From positions 1 to 43,721 of the forward strand of contig LMZT01000046.1 in NCBI GenBank assembly GCA_001567115.1: 43,721 nt of DNA, read 5' to 3'. How positions within the stretch are numbered: the stretch's first letter is position 1; each line of letters begins with the position of its first letter. Shown here in pieces: positions 10,767 through 19,754 of this stretch. This DNA comes from Candidatus Hinthialibacteria bacterium OLB16. Lineage in GTDB: Bacteria; Hinthialibacterota; Hinthialibacteria; OLB16. Position numbers and translations under genes: made by a program. The notes beneath the pieces are model-generated. The model saw nothing but the letters and a program-made list of their open reading frames with translations, was not told the DNA's origin and made no database searches.

Positions 10767-12134
10767 TCAGTGCCAGTGCTCCGAAGGGATTCGCGCTGTT
10801 TTAAGATAATTCTCAATGTCGGCAATGATTTCTGGGTGGTTTCCGGAAATGTCCCGCGATTCGCCAGGATCCTCTTCCAGGTGATACAGTTCAATGGATT
10901 CCCGGGGATTCTTCCGGACAGCTTTCCATGACCCCATCCGCACAGCCTGTTGAAGCCCTTTTTCATGGAACTCCCAGTAGAAAAACGGATGGACAGGGGC
11001 ATCTCCGCCGAAGAGTGCCGGAACGATCGATTGCCCATCGATGCCGTGTGGACAGGCAGCCCCGGCCAGCTCGCACAAGGTGGGAAGCATATCCCAGAAA
11101 GCCCAGGGGTGGCTGGATACCCCCCCGGGGGCAATTTTCCCTGGCCAGCGCACAAGCATTGGAACCCGGATTCCTCCTTCATACAAATCGCGCTTGATGC
11201 CACGGAAGGGTCCCGAACTTTTGAAGAAATCCGGATCGCAATGGCTTTCATGATGCGGGCCATTGTCGGAAGAAAAGAAAACGATGGTTTCCTGATCGAG
11301 GCCCTGCTGTACGAGCGTATCCAGAATCCGTCCGATATCGGCATCCATGCGGGCAATCATGGCCGCCTTCCCTTTTTCCGGTTCCGGCCAGTCTTTTTCT
11401 TTGAACTTACCCAGATCCGGGACTTCCATCCCGTTCCCCTCAAAGGTTCCACGCTCGTTGTTGGCATGGGGGATGGTATAAGCCAATTCGAGAAAGAAGG
11501 GGTTCGAATGCGGCTTCCTGAGGTACTCGATGGCTTTATCGGTAAACAGGTCGTGGGAGTACTCTTTCCTGCCCATTCCCAGGTTGCCCGATAGCTCCAC
11601 CATCTCTTCATTGTGCCAGAGATGCTCAGGGAAATAGTTGTGGGCGTGTTTCTGATTCAGGTAGCCGAAGAATTCATCGAATCCCTTCCGGTTTGGAATC
11701 CCTGTGGTACCTGGCTCACCCAGCCCCCACTTGCCGATCAGGCAGGTGGAATAACCGGCTTTTTTCAAAGCTTCGGCCACAGTGGCATCTTCGGGCTGAA
11801 GAGGAACACGATCATTGCCGCGGATGCGTGCATGGCCGGTGTGCACTCCGGTCATCAGGCAGCAGCGCGAAGGCGCGCAGACAGTGCTGCCAGCATAGCA
11901 GCTGGTGAACCGGAGGCCTTCAGCCGCCATCCGGTCCAGGCAGGGAGTGGGGATCATCTTCTGCCCATAGCATCCGAGGTCACCATAACCCAGATCATCC
12001 GCCAGGATCAGAACGATATTCGGCTTTGTGGCCCTGGGAGACTCCCCCGCATGGAGGAAGGGTTGGGCGAGCAGTGCACTTGCTCCAGCAGCTGCTGCTT
12101 TCAGAAAAGTGCGCCGATCGGGCTGGATTGGCAT
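10767..12134 (-). CDS. Tat-exported sulfatase (S1 / arylsulfatase A-like)
   Basis: Hydrolyses a sulfate ester, probably on a sulfated glycan, in the periplasm or outside the cell. The N-terminus (DRRTFLK followed by an Ala/Leu-rich stretch) is a twin-arginine signal. N-terminal metal ligands are in ADDLGYGDLG (D46, D47). The formylglycine motif is CAPSR with Cys86, the S1-family nucleophile after oxidation. A second-half motif, FFSSDNGPH, is also present. Cys-type maturation needs a formylglycine-generating enzyme, or anSME, encoded elsewhere. I start at 12134 because GGAGG sits about 6 nt before that ATG; the in-frame ATGs at 12155 and 12146 lack such a site. Length is about 455 aa, usual for the family. 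The wecB stop codon is about 30 bp upstream. The exact substrate cannot be told. Confidence 0.93.
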   Translation of the reverse strand: MPIQPDRRTFLKAAAAGASALLAQPFLHAGESPRATKPNIVLILADDLGYGDLGCYGQKMIPTPCLDRMAAEGLRFTSCYAGSTVCAPSRCCLMTGVHTGHARIRGNDRVPLQPEDATVAEALKKAGYSTCLIGKWGLGEPGTTGIPNRKGFDEFFGYLNQKHAHNYFPEHLWHNEEMVELSGNLGMGRKEYSHDLFTDKAIEYLRKPHSNPFFLELAYTIPHANNERGTFEGNGMEVPDLGKFKEKDWPEPEKGKAAMIARMDADIGRILDTLVQQGLDQETIVFFSSDNGPHHESHCDPDFFKSSGPFRGIKRDLYEGGIRVPMLVRWPGKIAPGGVSSHPWAFWDMLPTLCELAGAACPHGIDGQSIVPALFGGDAPVHPFFYWEFHEKGLQQAVRMGSWKAVRKNPRESIELYHLEEDPGESRDISGNHPEIIADIENYLKTARIPSEHWH

Positions 12135-12164
12135 AATCTCCTCCATCGGTTTCATCCGGATGAT

Positions 12165-13351
12165 TCAGGAACCTGTGAATGGTGGATGCCTGAAGCATGG
12201 AGACAGGCCATGAGACTCGAGGATGACATCGACAATCCTTTCGGCGGCAAGGCCATCACCATAAGGATTCAGGGTACGGCTCATTTTCGAGTACGCCCGG
12301 GAATCTTCCAGCAGTATCGAGGCTTCAGCCACGATTCTCTGACGATCCGGGCCGACCAGCAGAACAGTTCCGGCGGATACAGCCTCGGGGCGTCAGTAAT
12401 CTCCCGCAGAACCAGGACAGGCTTCCCGAGCGAAGGGGCTTCTTCCTGGACCCCACCGCTGTCAGTCAGGATGATCCTGGCCCGTTGCATCAAAGCCACA
12501 AACGGTGCATAGGGCAGTGGTTCAATCAGAGAGATATTAGGGATTTCCGACAGGTGGTATCGAACCGGATCCTGCACATTCGGATTCAAATGGACTGGAT
12601 AGACAAAACGGGTATCACGGAACTTTCCGGCAAGATCCTTGAGCGCGAGGCAGATCGCTTCAAAGCCTTCACCGAAGGATTCGCGCCGATGCGCGGTGAT
12701 CAGCACCAACCGGGTGGATTCATCCAGATCCGGCAGCCAGGGTGAGAGGATCGATGGCGCATGGTCGAGCTTCGCTTTCATCCAGAGGAGGGCATCGATG
12801 GCGGTATTCCCGACCACAAAAACCTGTTCAGCCGGAATCGCATCCATGAGCAGGTTGGCCCGGGAAGCCGGAGTCGGAGCAAAATGAAGGTCAGTCAGAC
12901 GGCTGGTCAGCTGGCGGTTCATTTCTTCGGGAAATGGAGCGTATTTGTTCCGTGTCCGCAATCCCGCTTCCACATGCCCGACCGCGATGCGCTGGTAAAA
13001 TGCTGCCAGAGAAACCGCGAAGGTGGTGGTGGTATCCCCATGGACCAGGACCAGATCCGGCTGAACATCCGACAGGACAGGGTCCATGCCAGTCAGGACC
13101 CGTGCGGTCAGATCGAACAGCCCCTGGCCGGAACGCATCAGGTCGAGATCATAATCAGGCGTAATTTCGAAGGCTTCAAGAACCTGGTCGAGCATTTCCC
13201 GATGCTGTGCAGTCACACACACCCGGGATTCGATGCCGGATGTGGTACGAAGGGTGCGAACCACTGGCGCCATTTTGATGGCTTCCGGACGTGTGCCGAA
13301 AACAGAGAGAACACGGACCTTCTTTTTCGCCGGGGGATTCTCGCAAGACAT
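12165..13351 (-). CDS. wecB: UDP-N-acetylglucosamine 2-epimerase (apparent frameshift)
   Basis: Interconverts UDP-GlcNAc and UDP-ManNAc in the cytoplasm for envelope polysaccharide precursors. Family signatures are clear: GTRPEAIKMAPV near the N-terminus, HGDTTTTFAVSLAAF, VGHVEAGLRT, PFPEEMNRQL, ITAHRRESFG and LTDSGGVQEEAP. As sequenced, the frame leaves the family after LREITDAP and runs on without resemblance to 12281. If one base is added to the G4 run at 12387-12390 (C4 on the coding strand), the protein continues EAVSAGTVLLVG...LNPYGDGLAAERIV, the canonical C-terminus, and stops at 12165. Repaired length is 395 aa, normal for WecB. It starts 5 bp after the DUF92 gene ends, so it is probably translationally coupled. 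I consider it a real gene with a sequencing deletion; a genuine pseudogene is possible. Confidence 0.9.
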
Positions 13352-13356
13352 ATTTT

Positions 13357-14699
13357 TTACATGGGGGGCTGGGTCTGCATGGCAACACCGAGCGCCACCA
13401 GGCCACCGATCGCAGTGTTGGCCAGGTTGAGAATTTCATTCCGCCAGGTGAATTCATACTGGATCATGGCGGCCAGCACACTTTCGGCATTGGCGCCGAT
13501 GAATGCCGCCAGGACTACCAGGGGAGTCGCAGAGGCAGGAATGGCTCCGACCAGCCAGGCGCAGCCGGCAAGAAAAATCGCGCCGAACAGGCCTCCCAGG
13601 GTTCCTTCCATGGAGATTGCGCCATCGGTTCCAATCGGGACATTTTCACCAGTTGTGGGCAGGACTGGATAACGCCCATAGAGCTGCCCGAGCTCACTCG
13701 AAAGGGTATCGAACAGAGCGGTTGCCAGGCTGGCAACCAGTGCGATTTTCATCCACTGGGGGTACAGAGTTGCGGTTACAAAAAAAGCAAACAGGGTGGG
13801 AACGCCGCAGTTGGCAATGACATGGCGTGCGCCTCTTCTTCCGTGGTCTTCCTGAGCGACCCCCCAGCGATGCTTGCGTTCATAACCATGGCGGGTCGCC
13901 AGGGTGCCCAGAATGAAAAAGAGGATCAGCACCAGGTAGCACTGCCACCCGGCACAGACCCAGAGAATCGACCCAAGGAACACTCCCGCCCAGGTGGCGC
14001 TGCCCTGGACAATACGGAAGCTGGTGAGGATGGAGGCCAGAATTCCATTTCCCAGGATGGCAACCACGACATACCAGCCATTGACCTCCCGCAGATTTTC
14101 GGCGCTGACAAATTCAGCCGCGAACAGGACCGCTGCGGCACTGAATGGGACAGTCAGGTTGTCATTGACCGGCAGCGGGAGGGATTCCACCCAGGCAGCC
14201 AGGGCAGCCGCCACCCAGATAGCCGCCACCCAGCGTTTCCAGTCATCCATAAGATCCGGCTGGATGAAAAAAACAAAAACATGGCAGCCAGGCCGCTGGC
14301 AATAAAGCAGGCGATAGTGCCCTGGCTGGTTTTCGCTGGATTCCAGCGCAGGGGCATCGGCCTTCCGAGCTTGCCGACCAGGGTTGCCATGCCATCCCCG
14401 AAACTGAGAATCGCCCAGGCCCCGGCGATAATATGCGGGTGGTGGGGAAACAGGAGGACCAGAACTGTGATCGCTATGGGGTAAAACACGACACCGCGCC
14501 GGTCACCGGAAATTCCACGCATGATCGAGGGGATCAGGCGCGGGAGAAAAAACAGATTGAATAGAAGCCCTCCCAAGCACACACACAACAGGAGCCAATA
14601 GGGAAGGAACCGCAGCAAAACGATCAGAAGTCCTGCGGCCATATGAACACTCTGGCGTTTCCACTCCATAAAATCAGGGATCGTAATCAGACCAGACAA
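13357..14699 (-). CDS. Fused isoprenoid-alcohol kinase (VTE5/dolichol-kinase-like) and DUF92 protein (frameshifted)
   Basis: As sequenced this is two overlapping frames: 14154-14699, then 13357-14250. The first has an integral-membrane kinase-like N-terminus with EWKRQSVHMAAG, FGDGMATLVGKLG and KTSQGTIACFIASG. These are hallmarks of the phytol kinase/dolichol kinase/CDP-diglyceride synthase fold. Its C-terminal end, WVESLPLPVNDNLTVPF, sits in the second frame. That frame then continues into a DUF92 (TMEM19/VTE6) domain with TLATRHGYERKH, GRRGARHVIAN and ALFDTLSSELG. Adding one T to the T7 run (A7 at 14267-14273 on the plus strand) joins them into one 447-aa multi-pass protein. VTE5 and VTE6 are sequential phytol and phytyl-phosphate kinases, so the fusion could make an isoprenyl diphosphate from an alcohol; that is inference. 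The start is uncertain: TTG at 14699, or ATG at 14669. Confidence 0.82.
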
Positions 14700-14711
14700 G
14701 CGGTTGAGAGA

Positions 14712-15353
14712 TCAAGCCTCCTGCGGTTTCTTGCGCTTTTCGACCCAGTAATGAATCGCCATCGGAAGAAGGGAAATGAAGATAACGACTATGATCACCT
14801 TATCGATGCTTTCGATCATCCATGGGAAAGCGGTTCCCAGAAAATACCCCAGCATAACCATGCTCCACACCCAGCCAATTCCCCCGAACACATTGTAGGA
14901 TATGAAGCGGGAATAATTCATGGTTCCGATCCCGGCCACGATGGGAGCGAAGGTCCGGATGATTGGAACAAAACGGGCGATTATGATCGTCTTGCCGCCA
15001 TGCTTTTCATAAAACTCATGGGTTCGAATCAGATGCTTGGGATTGAAAAGCAAGGATTTTTCACGTTTGAACAGATGCGGACCGGTTTTTGCCCCAAACC
15101 AGTATCCCACTGTATCACCCACGACAGCGGCTATCGAAAGCACGGTGCAGGTCACAAAAACATTGGTTTCAAAAGTCCCTCGAGCGGTCAGCAGTCCGGC
15201 CGCAATCAGAAGGGAGTCGCCGGGAAGAAAAAAGCCTGCCAGCAGCCCGGTTTCTGCAAAGACAATGAGTGTCATTCCCAGAAGGCCACCCATGCTGACA
15301 ACTGCTTCAACATTGTAAATCTGTGTAAACCAGTCGATCCATTCCGCAATCAT
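14712..15353 (-). CDS. DedA-family membrane protein
   Basis: Multi-pass inner-membrane protein of the DedA/SNARE-associated (VTT) family. Members act in undecaprenyl-phosphate or phospholipid translocation and membrane homeostasis. Visible marks are E34 in VFAETGLLAG, the FFLPGDSLLIAAG re-entrant motif (P44-S47), GDTVGYWFGAKTG, and the Arg-rich ARFVPIIRTFAPIVAGIG. About five hydrophobic segments are evident. I prefer the ATG at 15353 (213 aa, GAGG about 11 nt upstream) over the TTG at 15371. It lies 12 bp before the kinase-DUF92 gene. That placement, with wecB following, fits a lipid-carrier or envelope-precursor theme, though nothing in the sequence names the substrate. Confidence 0.9.
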   Translation of the reverse strand: MIAEWIDWFTQIYNVEAVVSMGGLLGMTLIVFAETGLLAGFFLPGDSLLIAAGLLTARGTFETNVFVTCTVLSIAAVVGDTVGYWFGAKTGPHLFKREKSLLFNPKHLIRTHEFYEKHGGKTIIIARFVPIIRTFAPIVAGIGTMNYSRFISYNVFGGIGWVWSMVMLGYFLGTAFPWMIESIDKVIIVVIFISLLPMAIHYWVEKRKKPQEA

Positions 15354-15491
15354 TCGTGTCAAAAGCCTCAAGAAAAATAGAATTTTCTCATGATACCAAA
15401 ATACAACAGGTTCACTAGTGGTTTATCTTCGAAAAGCCCGAAACAGGAATGGGCATTCACCAGGCTCGATGCGGGATGGCATGTCAGTCCA

Positions 15492-16769
15492 TCATCCGGA
15501 GGCCAGTTTGCCCAGGGAGTATTTCTTTTTTCCGGAGCGCAGCACGACCAGATGGCCATCCAGCAGATCCTTCCGGCTCACCTGCCGGTCGAGTTCATCG
15601 ATGCGGCGATTGTTCAGATAAGCCCCGCCCGCCTGGATCAGGCGGCGAGCTTCACTCCGGGAGCCCACCAGCTGGCTGTCGACAAGGATATCCAGCAGGG
15701 GGCAACCATTCGATAAAATTCCGGCAGGGATGTCAAAAGACGGCACCTCGGAAAAAATCTCAAGCAATGAAGAGGTGTCCAGGCCCTCGAGGTCGCCACC
15801 GAACAGCGCTTCGCTGGCTTTGACCGCCATCCGTGCGGCTTCTTCGCCATGGACAAGAGAGGTGGCTTCCCAGGCCAGGCGTTTCTGAGCTTCTCGTTTT
15901 TCAGGGTGGGCTTCGGCGAGTTGCTCCAGTTCGGCAATTTCCTCGATGTCCAAAAATGTGAACAGCCTCAGGAAGCGCCCGACATCGCGGTCTTCGGTCT
16001 GAATCCAGAATTGGTAGAAGGGGTAAGGTCCGGTGCGGTCGGGGGTCAGCCAGATCGCCCCGGACACAGATTTGCCGAATTTCTGTCCTGAGGAAGTAGT
16101 GAGCAAGGGGCACACCAGGCCATATACCTGATCACCACCCAGACGGCGGATCAGATCGGTCCCGGCGGTGATGTTGCCCCATTGGTCGCTTCCGCCAACC
16201 TGGACATCACACCCCATGTGGGTGTGCAGGTAATGGAAGTCATAGGCTTGCAGGAGCTGGTAGGAGAACTCGGTGAAAGACATTCCAGCCCCGGATTCGA
16301 GGCGCGCTTTGACAGATTCGCGGGCCAGCATTTCAGTGATGCGCACATGCTTGCCGGTATCGCGGATGAAATCGAGAAAAGAGATTTTTCCCATCCAGTC
16401 GTAGTTGTTGACAATGCGCGCGGCATTTTCACCCTCGAATGACAGGAACTTTGCGAGAACCTTTTTTATCCCTTCGACATTGTGAGCCACAGTCTCAAGC
16501 GACATCAGTGTGCGCTCATCTTTTTTTCCGCTGGGATCGCCGATCAGGCCGGTCGCACCGCCAACCAGAGCGATGGGCAGGTGTCCGGCACGCTGAAAGT
16601 GGGCCAGGGTGAGAACCGCCACCAGGTTGCCTGCATGAAGGCTGTCGGCAGTCGGATCGAAACCGCAATACACCACCAGCCGCCTTTGACCGGCGATGGT
16701 TTCCAGATCAGGATCGCTGATCCGATCGACAAAGCCTCTTTGTTTGAGTGTCTGGATAACATTTGCCAT
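15492..16769 (-). CDS. tyrS: Tyrosyl-tRNA synthetase
   Basis: Charges tRNA-Tyr with tyrosine. It is a class I synthetase of 425 aa, the standard length. The HIGH-equivalent is H45-A-G-N48 in FDPTADSLHAGN. Tyr/tRNA-recognition segments include SFTEFSYQLLQAYDF and CDVQVGGSDQWGNITAG. The KMSKS-equivalent is KFGKS at 230-234. The C-terminal S4 RNA-binding domain (about 355-420) shows RSEARRLIQAGGAYLNNRRI. It lies 22 bp after rph and is followed by about 140 bp before the DedA gene, so it may be the last gene of an mqnD-rph-tyrS unit. I saw no T-box leader. Confidence 0.98.
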   Translation of the reverse strand: MANVIQTLKQRGFVDRISDPDLETIAGQRRLVVYCGFDPTADSLHAGNLVAVLTLAHFQRAGHLPIALVGGATGLIGDPSGKKDERTLMSLETVAHNVEGIKKVLAKFLSFEGENAARIVNNYDWMGKISFLDFIRDTGKHVRITEMLARESVKARLESGAGMSFTEFSYQLLQAYDFHYLHTHMGCDVQVGGSDQWGNITAGTDLIRRLGGDQVYGLVCPLLTTSSGQKFGKSVSGAIWLTPDRTGPYPFYQFWIQTEDRDVGRFLRLFTFLDIEEIAELEQLAEAHPEKREAQKRLAWEATSLVHGEEAARMAVKASEALFGGDLEGLDTSSLLEIFSEVPSFDIPAGILSNGCPLLDILVDSQLVGSRSEARRLIQAGGAYLNNRRIDELDRQVSRKDLLDGHLVVLRSGKKKYSLGKLASG

Positions 16770-16792
16770 TGAATTGCCTGTTCCTGTCCTGA

Positions 16793-17536
16793 TCAGGATC
16801 GCCTGAGACCTGTCGAGGGAACCAGGTGGTGGATTGCTTCAGCCTGCCTGGCCAGCAGCTCGCTAATTCCCTGAGAGGCCAGAGCGAACATTTCATCGAG
16901 ATCCTGCCGTGAGAAGGGAGAAGATTCCGCGGTGCCCTGAATTTCAACAATTTTACCGGATTCGGTTAAAACCACATTCATATCGACATCGGCGGTGCTG
17001 TCTTCACTGTAGCAGAGGTCCAGCATCGAAACCCCATGCACCTGCCCCACACTGACAGCGGCGATTCTTTCCCGGATCGGCCAGTATTGAAAAATTCCCG
17101 CTGCCGACATCAGGTGGCAGGCCTCCCAGAAGGCAAGCATCGCACCGGTGACCGCTGCGGTTCGAGTGCCTCCATCGGCCTGGATCACATCGCAGTCGAT
17201 ATTGACCATGCGGTTTCCCAGGGCTTCGAAGTCGGTCACTGCCCGAATCGCTCTTCCGATCAGGCGCTGAATCTCGGCGGTGCGCCCTTTTGGTTTGTTG
17301 ATCTCCCGGGAGATCCGGGTTTTGGATGATTTGGGCAACATGCCATACTCAGCGGTCACCCACCCGCTGCTGTCGGTTTTCCAGCTTGGCAGGCTGTCCT
17401 GAAAACTGGCAGTGCAGAGCACTCTGGTTTTGCCGTATTCAATCCAGCAGGAGCCTTCGGCAGTTTCCAGGAAGCCAAGCTGCATTCGGATCGGTCGCAG
17501 TTCATCGGGCTTTCGCCCGTCAATACGCTGGGTCAT
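16793..17536 (-). CDS. rph: Ribonuclease PH
   Basis: Phosphorolytic 3'-5' exoribonuclease that trims tRNA 3' ends, acting as a ring hexamer. At 247 aa it is the usual length. Conserved features are RIDGRKPDELRPI at the N-terminus, GRTAEIQRLIGRAIRAV, the phosphate-site segment DCDVIQADGGTRTAAVTGA, the metal-binding DSTADVDMNVV and the C-terminal EIQGTAESSPFSR. The ATG at 17536 is preceded by AAGGAT. It starts 45 bp after mqnD ends and precedes tyrS by 22 bp on the same strand. Confidence 0.97.
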   Translation of the reverse strand: MTQRIDGRKPDELRPIRMQLGFLETAEGSCWIEYGKTRVLCTASFQDSLPSWKTDSSGWVTAEYGMLPKSSKTRISREINKPKGRTAEIQRLIGRAIRAVTDFEALGNRMVNIDCDVIQADGGTRTAAVTGAMLAFWEACHLMSAAGIFQYWPIRERIAAVSVGQVHGVSMLDLCYSEDSTADVDMNVVLTESGKIVEIQGTAESSPFSRQDLDEMFALASQGISELLARQAEAIHHLVPSTGLRRS

Positions 17537-17581
17537 ATAACCGGTTATCCTTCTTTCGAGCGGAGTCCAGATGCCAGTTGT

Positions 17582-18411
17582 TCAATCACCGACGAATTCA
17601 AGGTCGACTGGATTCGGGATAAAGCCTTTGCGGAAGCCCTCATCGAGCAACCGCCGGATCGCTTCCCTGCCCCGTTCACCATAATCGAGAGTCCAGTGAT
17701 TGACATACATGCCGACAAACCGGTCGGCAAGGGGAATGTCCATGTCGCGCGCCCATTGCATGGCATGGCGAACCGCTTCTTCACGATGATCGAGGCTGAA
17801 CTGAATCGATTCTTTGAGCAGATCGGAAACTTCCTGCATGGTCTGTTTTCCGAGGTCCTTGCGGATGGTATTCGCCCCGAGGGGCAGCGGAAGGCCGGTG
17901 GACTCCATCCACCAGGCTCCCAGATCGACAATCAGCTTCAATCCGCGCTGGTTCCATGTCAGCTGGCCTTCATGGATGATCAGGCCCGCATCCGATTGCC
18001 CGCTCTCGACATGCTCGAAGATGCGGTCGAATGGAACCACAACAAAGTTGAAGCGGCCGATGCAGAGCTGCAGGGCCAGAAAGGCAGTGGTCATCTCACC
18101 CGGAACTGAAATTCTCAGGTTCGGAAGGTCGGAGAGTGAGTAGTCCTTTTTGGCGATCACCATCGGCCCGTAACCATCACCCATGCTCGATCCACTGGGG
18201 AGCAGGGCGTATTTATCGAGCACACTGGCATAGGCATGAACCGAAATGGCAGTGATATCCAGTTCCCCTTTCATGCGCGCCGGTTGAGTGTTTCGATATC
18301 CTGCAGGATATGTTCGAACTGGTAGCCCCGGGAATCGATCAAACCACATGCCAGTCCATAAAACATGAAGGCATCATCGGGATCCGGGCTGTGTCCTAAG
18401 GTCAATTTCAT
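17582..18411 (-). CDS. mqnD: 1,4-dihydroxy-6-naphthoate synthase (MqnD), apparent frameshift
   Basis: Converts cyclic dehypoxanthine futalosine to 1,4-dihydroxy-6-naphthoate in the futalosine route to menaquinone. The long frame (17582 upward) carries KGELDITAISVHAYASVLDKYALLPSG and later GQSDAGLIIHEGQLTW, typical of the family's substrate-binding-protein fold. The expected N-terminus is just upstream in another frame, from the ATG at 18411: MKLTLGHSPDPDDAFMFYGL, then LQDIETLNRRA. That frame hits TGA exactly where MKGELDITA begins. Adding one base at about 18275-18281 (GCGCGCC run) joins them into 276 aa, the normal MqnD length. An AAGGA site overlapping the preceding stop supports the 18411 start. 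No mqnA, mqnB or mqnC gene is in the window. Confidence 0.9.
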
Positions 18412-18423
18412 TCTGAGATATCC

Positions 18424-19707
18424 TTATTCAATCACCATGGAGCTGGCTTGTTCTTTGGCATATTCGACAGAGTTTGTCCCCCGGAACCGGTTGTTATCCA
18501 GAATCGCAGTCTTGGCGGATGCTCCGACACGGATCCCTTTCTGGTTCCTTGCGAAGAAGCTTCCGAGGACAGTCAACTCCCCGCCAACAACTTCGACTGC
18601 TGGAAGCGAGGTATCACCGGCTCCCCAGTCCTGGAAGTTGCACTGATTGAGGCTCACCAGGCCATTCCCCTGCTGATAGACACAGCGTTTGGCAGGCCCC
18701 CAGAAGGAGCAGTTGGTGAGCTGGACCACTCCGGTAAAACCAGGGGTGGTCAGGATCTCAATCGGGTTGGTTCCAGAAAAAGCGACAAATTCTCCATTGG
18801 TAATGAGCAGCCCGGGAGGCTGAGTCTGTTCAACCCAGACACAGTATTGCCCTCCATCGGCGCCGATCCCGAGGAAATTGCCATTGCAGGCGCCATTCCC
18901 GGCATTGATGAACTTGTAACATGTTTTGAAACCCCAGGCGAATGTGTTGAGCACATACTCCCAGTCGGAGCGGGCAAAGATGAACACATCCAGGTTGGTG
19001 TTGACATAGTCGACCAGTTTTTCCCAGCCACCCGCCGGGAACCCGGCATATCCCGGTCCGGGTTTGGCGCGCTGCCAGTAATGGGGGTTGAAATGGACAT
19101 TTTCGATCCGTCCGATATCGGTGCATCGGTCAATGATGATCCCCTGTTTGAGAACACAGCCGCGCACATTGCGGATGGTATGGAGTTCATGCTGCTGGGA
19201 AAAATCAATACCCTGATAGGCATTCACCAGGGTGACATTTTCCACAGCGCATTCCATTCCACTGCCGCGGATGGCGTAAGGATAGGGGCTGACGGAGTCG
19301 AGTGATTGCTCGGGATAAAAGATTTTGAGGCCCCGTATGCTGCTGCTGGGAGAGAGTGTCACCAGGGCAGCCCCAGTGGATTGCCCTTTTCCACTGTAGG
19401 CAAACAGGGCGCTTCCCCAGGTCTGGTCTTCATGGTGGGGCGTATTCCAGATCCCCTGCAGGGTGACACCCGATGGAACCGACAGCTTGCTGTTGATTCG
19501 ATAGGTGCCAGCCGGGAGCAGGACCACACCCCCCGCCTGCTGGCCGGCTTTGTTGAGAGCGGACTGGATTGCAGCAGAATCGTCAGCGACTCCATCTCCA
19601 ACTGCGCCTTCATCGCGGCAGTTGATGAAATACGGCACATCGGAAAAAGATGGGCCAGCCATGGTCACGATCATCAACACTCCAATCTGGAATAATTTCA
19701 TACACAT
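18424..19707 (-). CDS. Secreted pectate-lyase-3 / right-handed beta-helix protein
   Basis: Exported parallel beta-helix protein of 427 aa. After a signal peptide (MCMKLFQIGVLMIVTMAG, cleavage near FSDVP) comes the pectate_lyase_3 / GH28-GH55 type opening: NCRDEGAVGDGVADDSAAIQ, then GGVVLLPAGTYRINSKLSVP. It continues with irregular beta-helix rungs such as SIRGLKIFYPEQ, CAVENVTLVNAYQGIDF and AILDNNRFRGTNS. It probably acts on a polysaccharide, but catalytic residues cannot be assigned from sequence alone. I start at 19707, after AAGGAGG 11 nt upstream; the frame is open for 22 codons further upstream. mqnD follows 12 bp downstream. A divergent promoter region (19708-19846) separates it from the helicase gene. 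Confidence 0.8.
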   Translation of the reverse strand: MCMKLFQIGVLMIVTMAGPSFSDVPYFINCRDEGAVGDGVADDSAAIQSALNKAGQQAGGVVLLPAGTYRINSKLSVPSGVTLQGIWNTPHHEDQTWGSALFAYSGKGQSTGAALVTLSPSSSIRGLKIFYPEQSLDSVSPYPYAIRGSGMECAVENVTLVNAYQGIDFSQQHELHTIRNVRGCVLKQGIIIDRCTDIGRIENVHFNPHYWQRAKPGPGYAGFPAGGWEKLVDYVNTNLDVFIFARSDWEYVLNTFAWGFKTCYKFINAGNGACNGNFLGIGADGGQYCVWVEQTQPPGLLITNGEFVAFSGTNPIEILTTPGFTGVVQLTNCSFWGPAKRCVYQQGNGLVSLNQCNFQDWGAGDTSLPAVEVVGGELTVLGSFFARNQKGIRVGASAKTAILDNNRFRGTNSVEYAKEQASSMVIE

Positions 19708-19754
19708 CGCGCCACAAACCTCCTTGGGTGCATTGATTCCGAGAAGCCTAGACG

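Noticed and set aside
12135-12155. Upstream ATG starts for the sulfatase at 12155 or 12146
   Set aside because: GGAGG lies between them and the ATG at 12134, and the Tat signal reads naturally from 12134.
13291-14484. A 397-codon plus-strand frame opposite the kinase-DUF92 gene
   Set aside because: Antisense to recognisable membrane-protein motifs; composition is Gln/Arg/Gly-rich and not protein-like.
13357-14699. Two independent overlapping membrane-protein genes
   Set aside because: The start of the second frame encodes the C-terminal signature of the first protein's family, so they are one gene split by an indel.
15000-15020. GGGTTCGAATC, resembling a tRNA T-loop
   Set aside because: It lies inside the DedA coding sequence and no acceptor, D or anticodon stems can be formed around it.
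15372-15491. A terminator between tyrS and the DedA gene (GCCC...GGGCTTTT on the minus strand)
   Set aside because: Only a 4-bp stem with an 11-nt loop; too weak to call.
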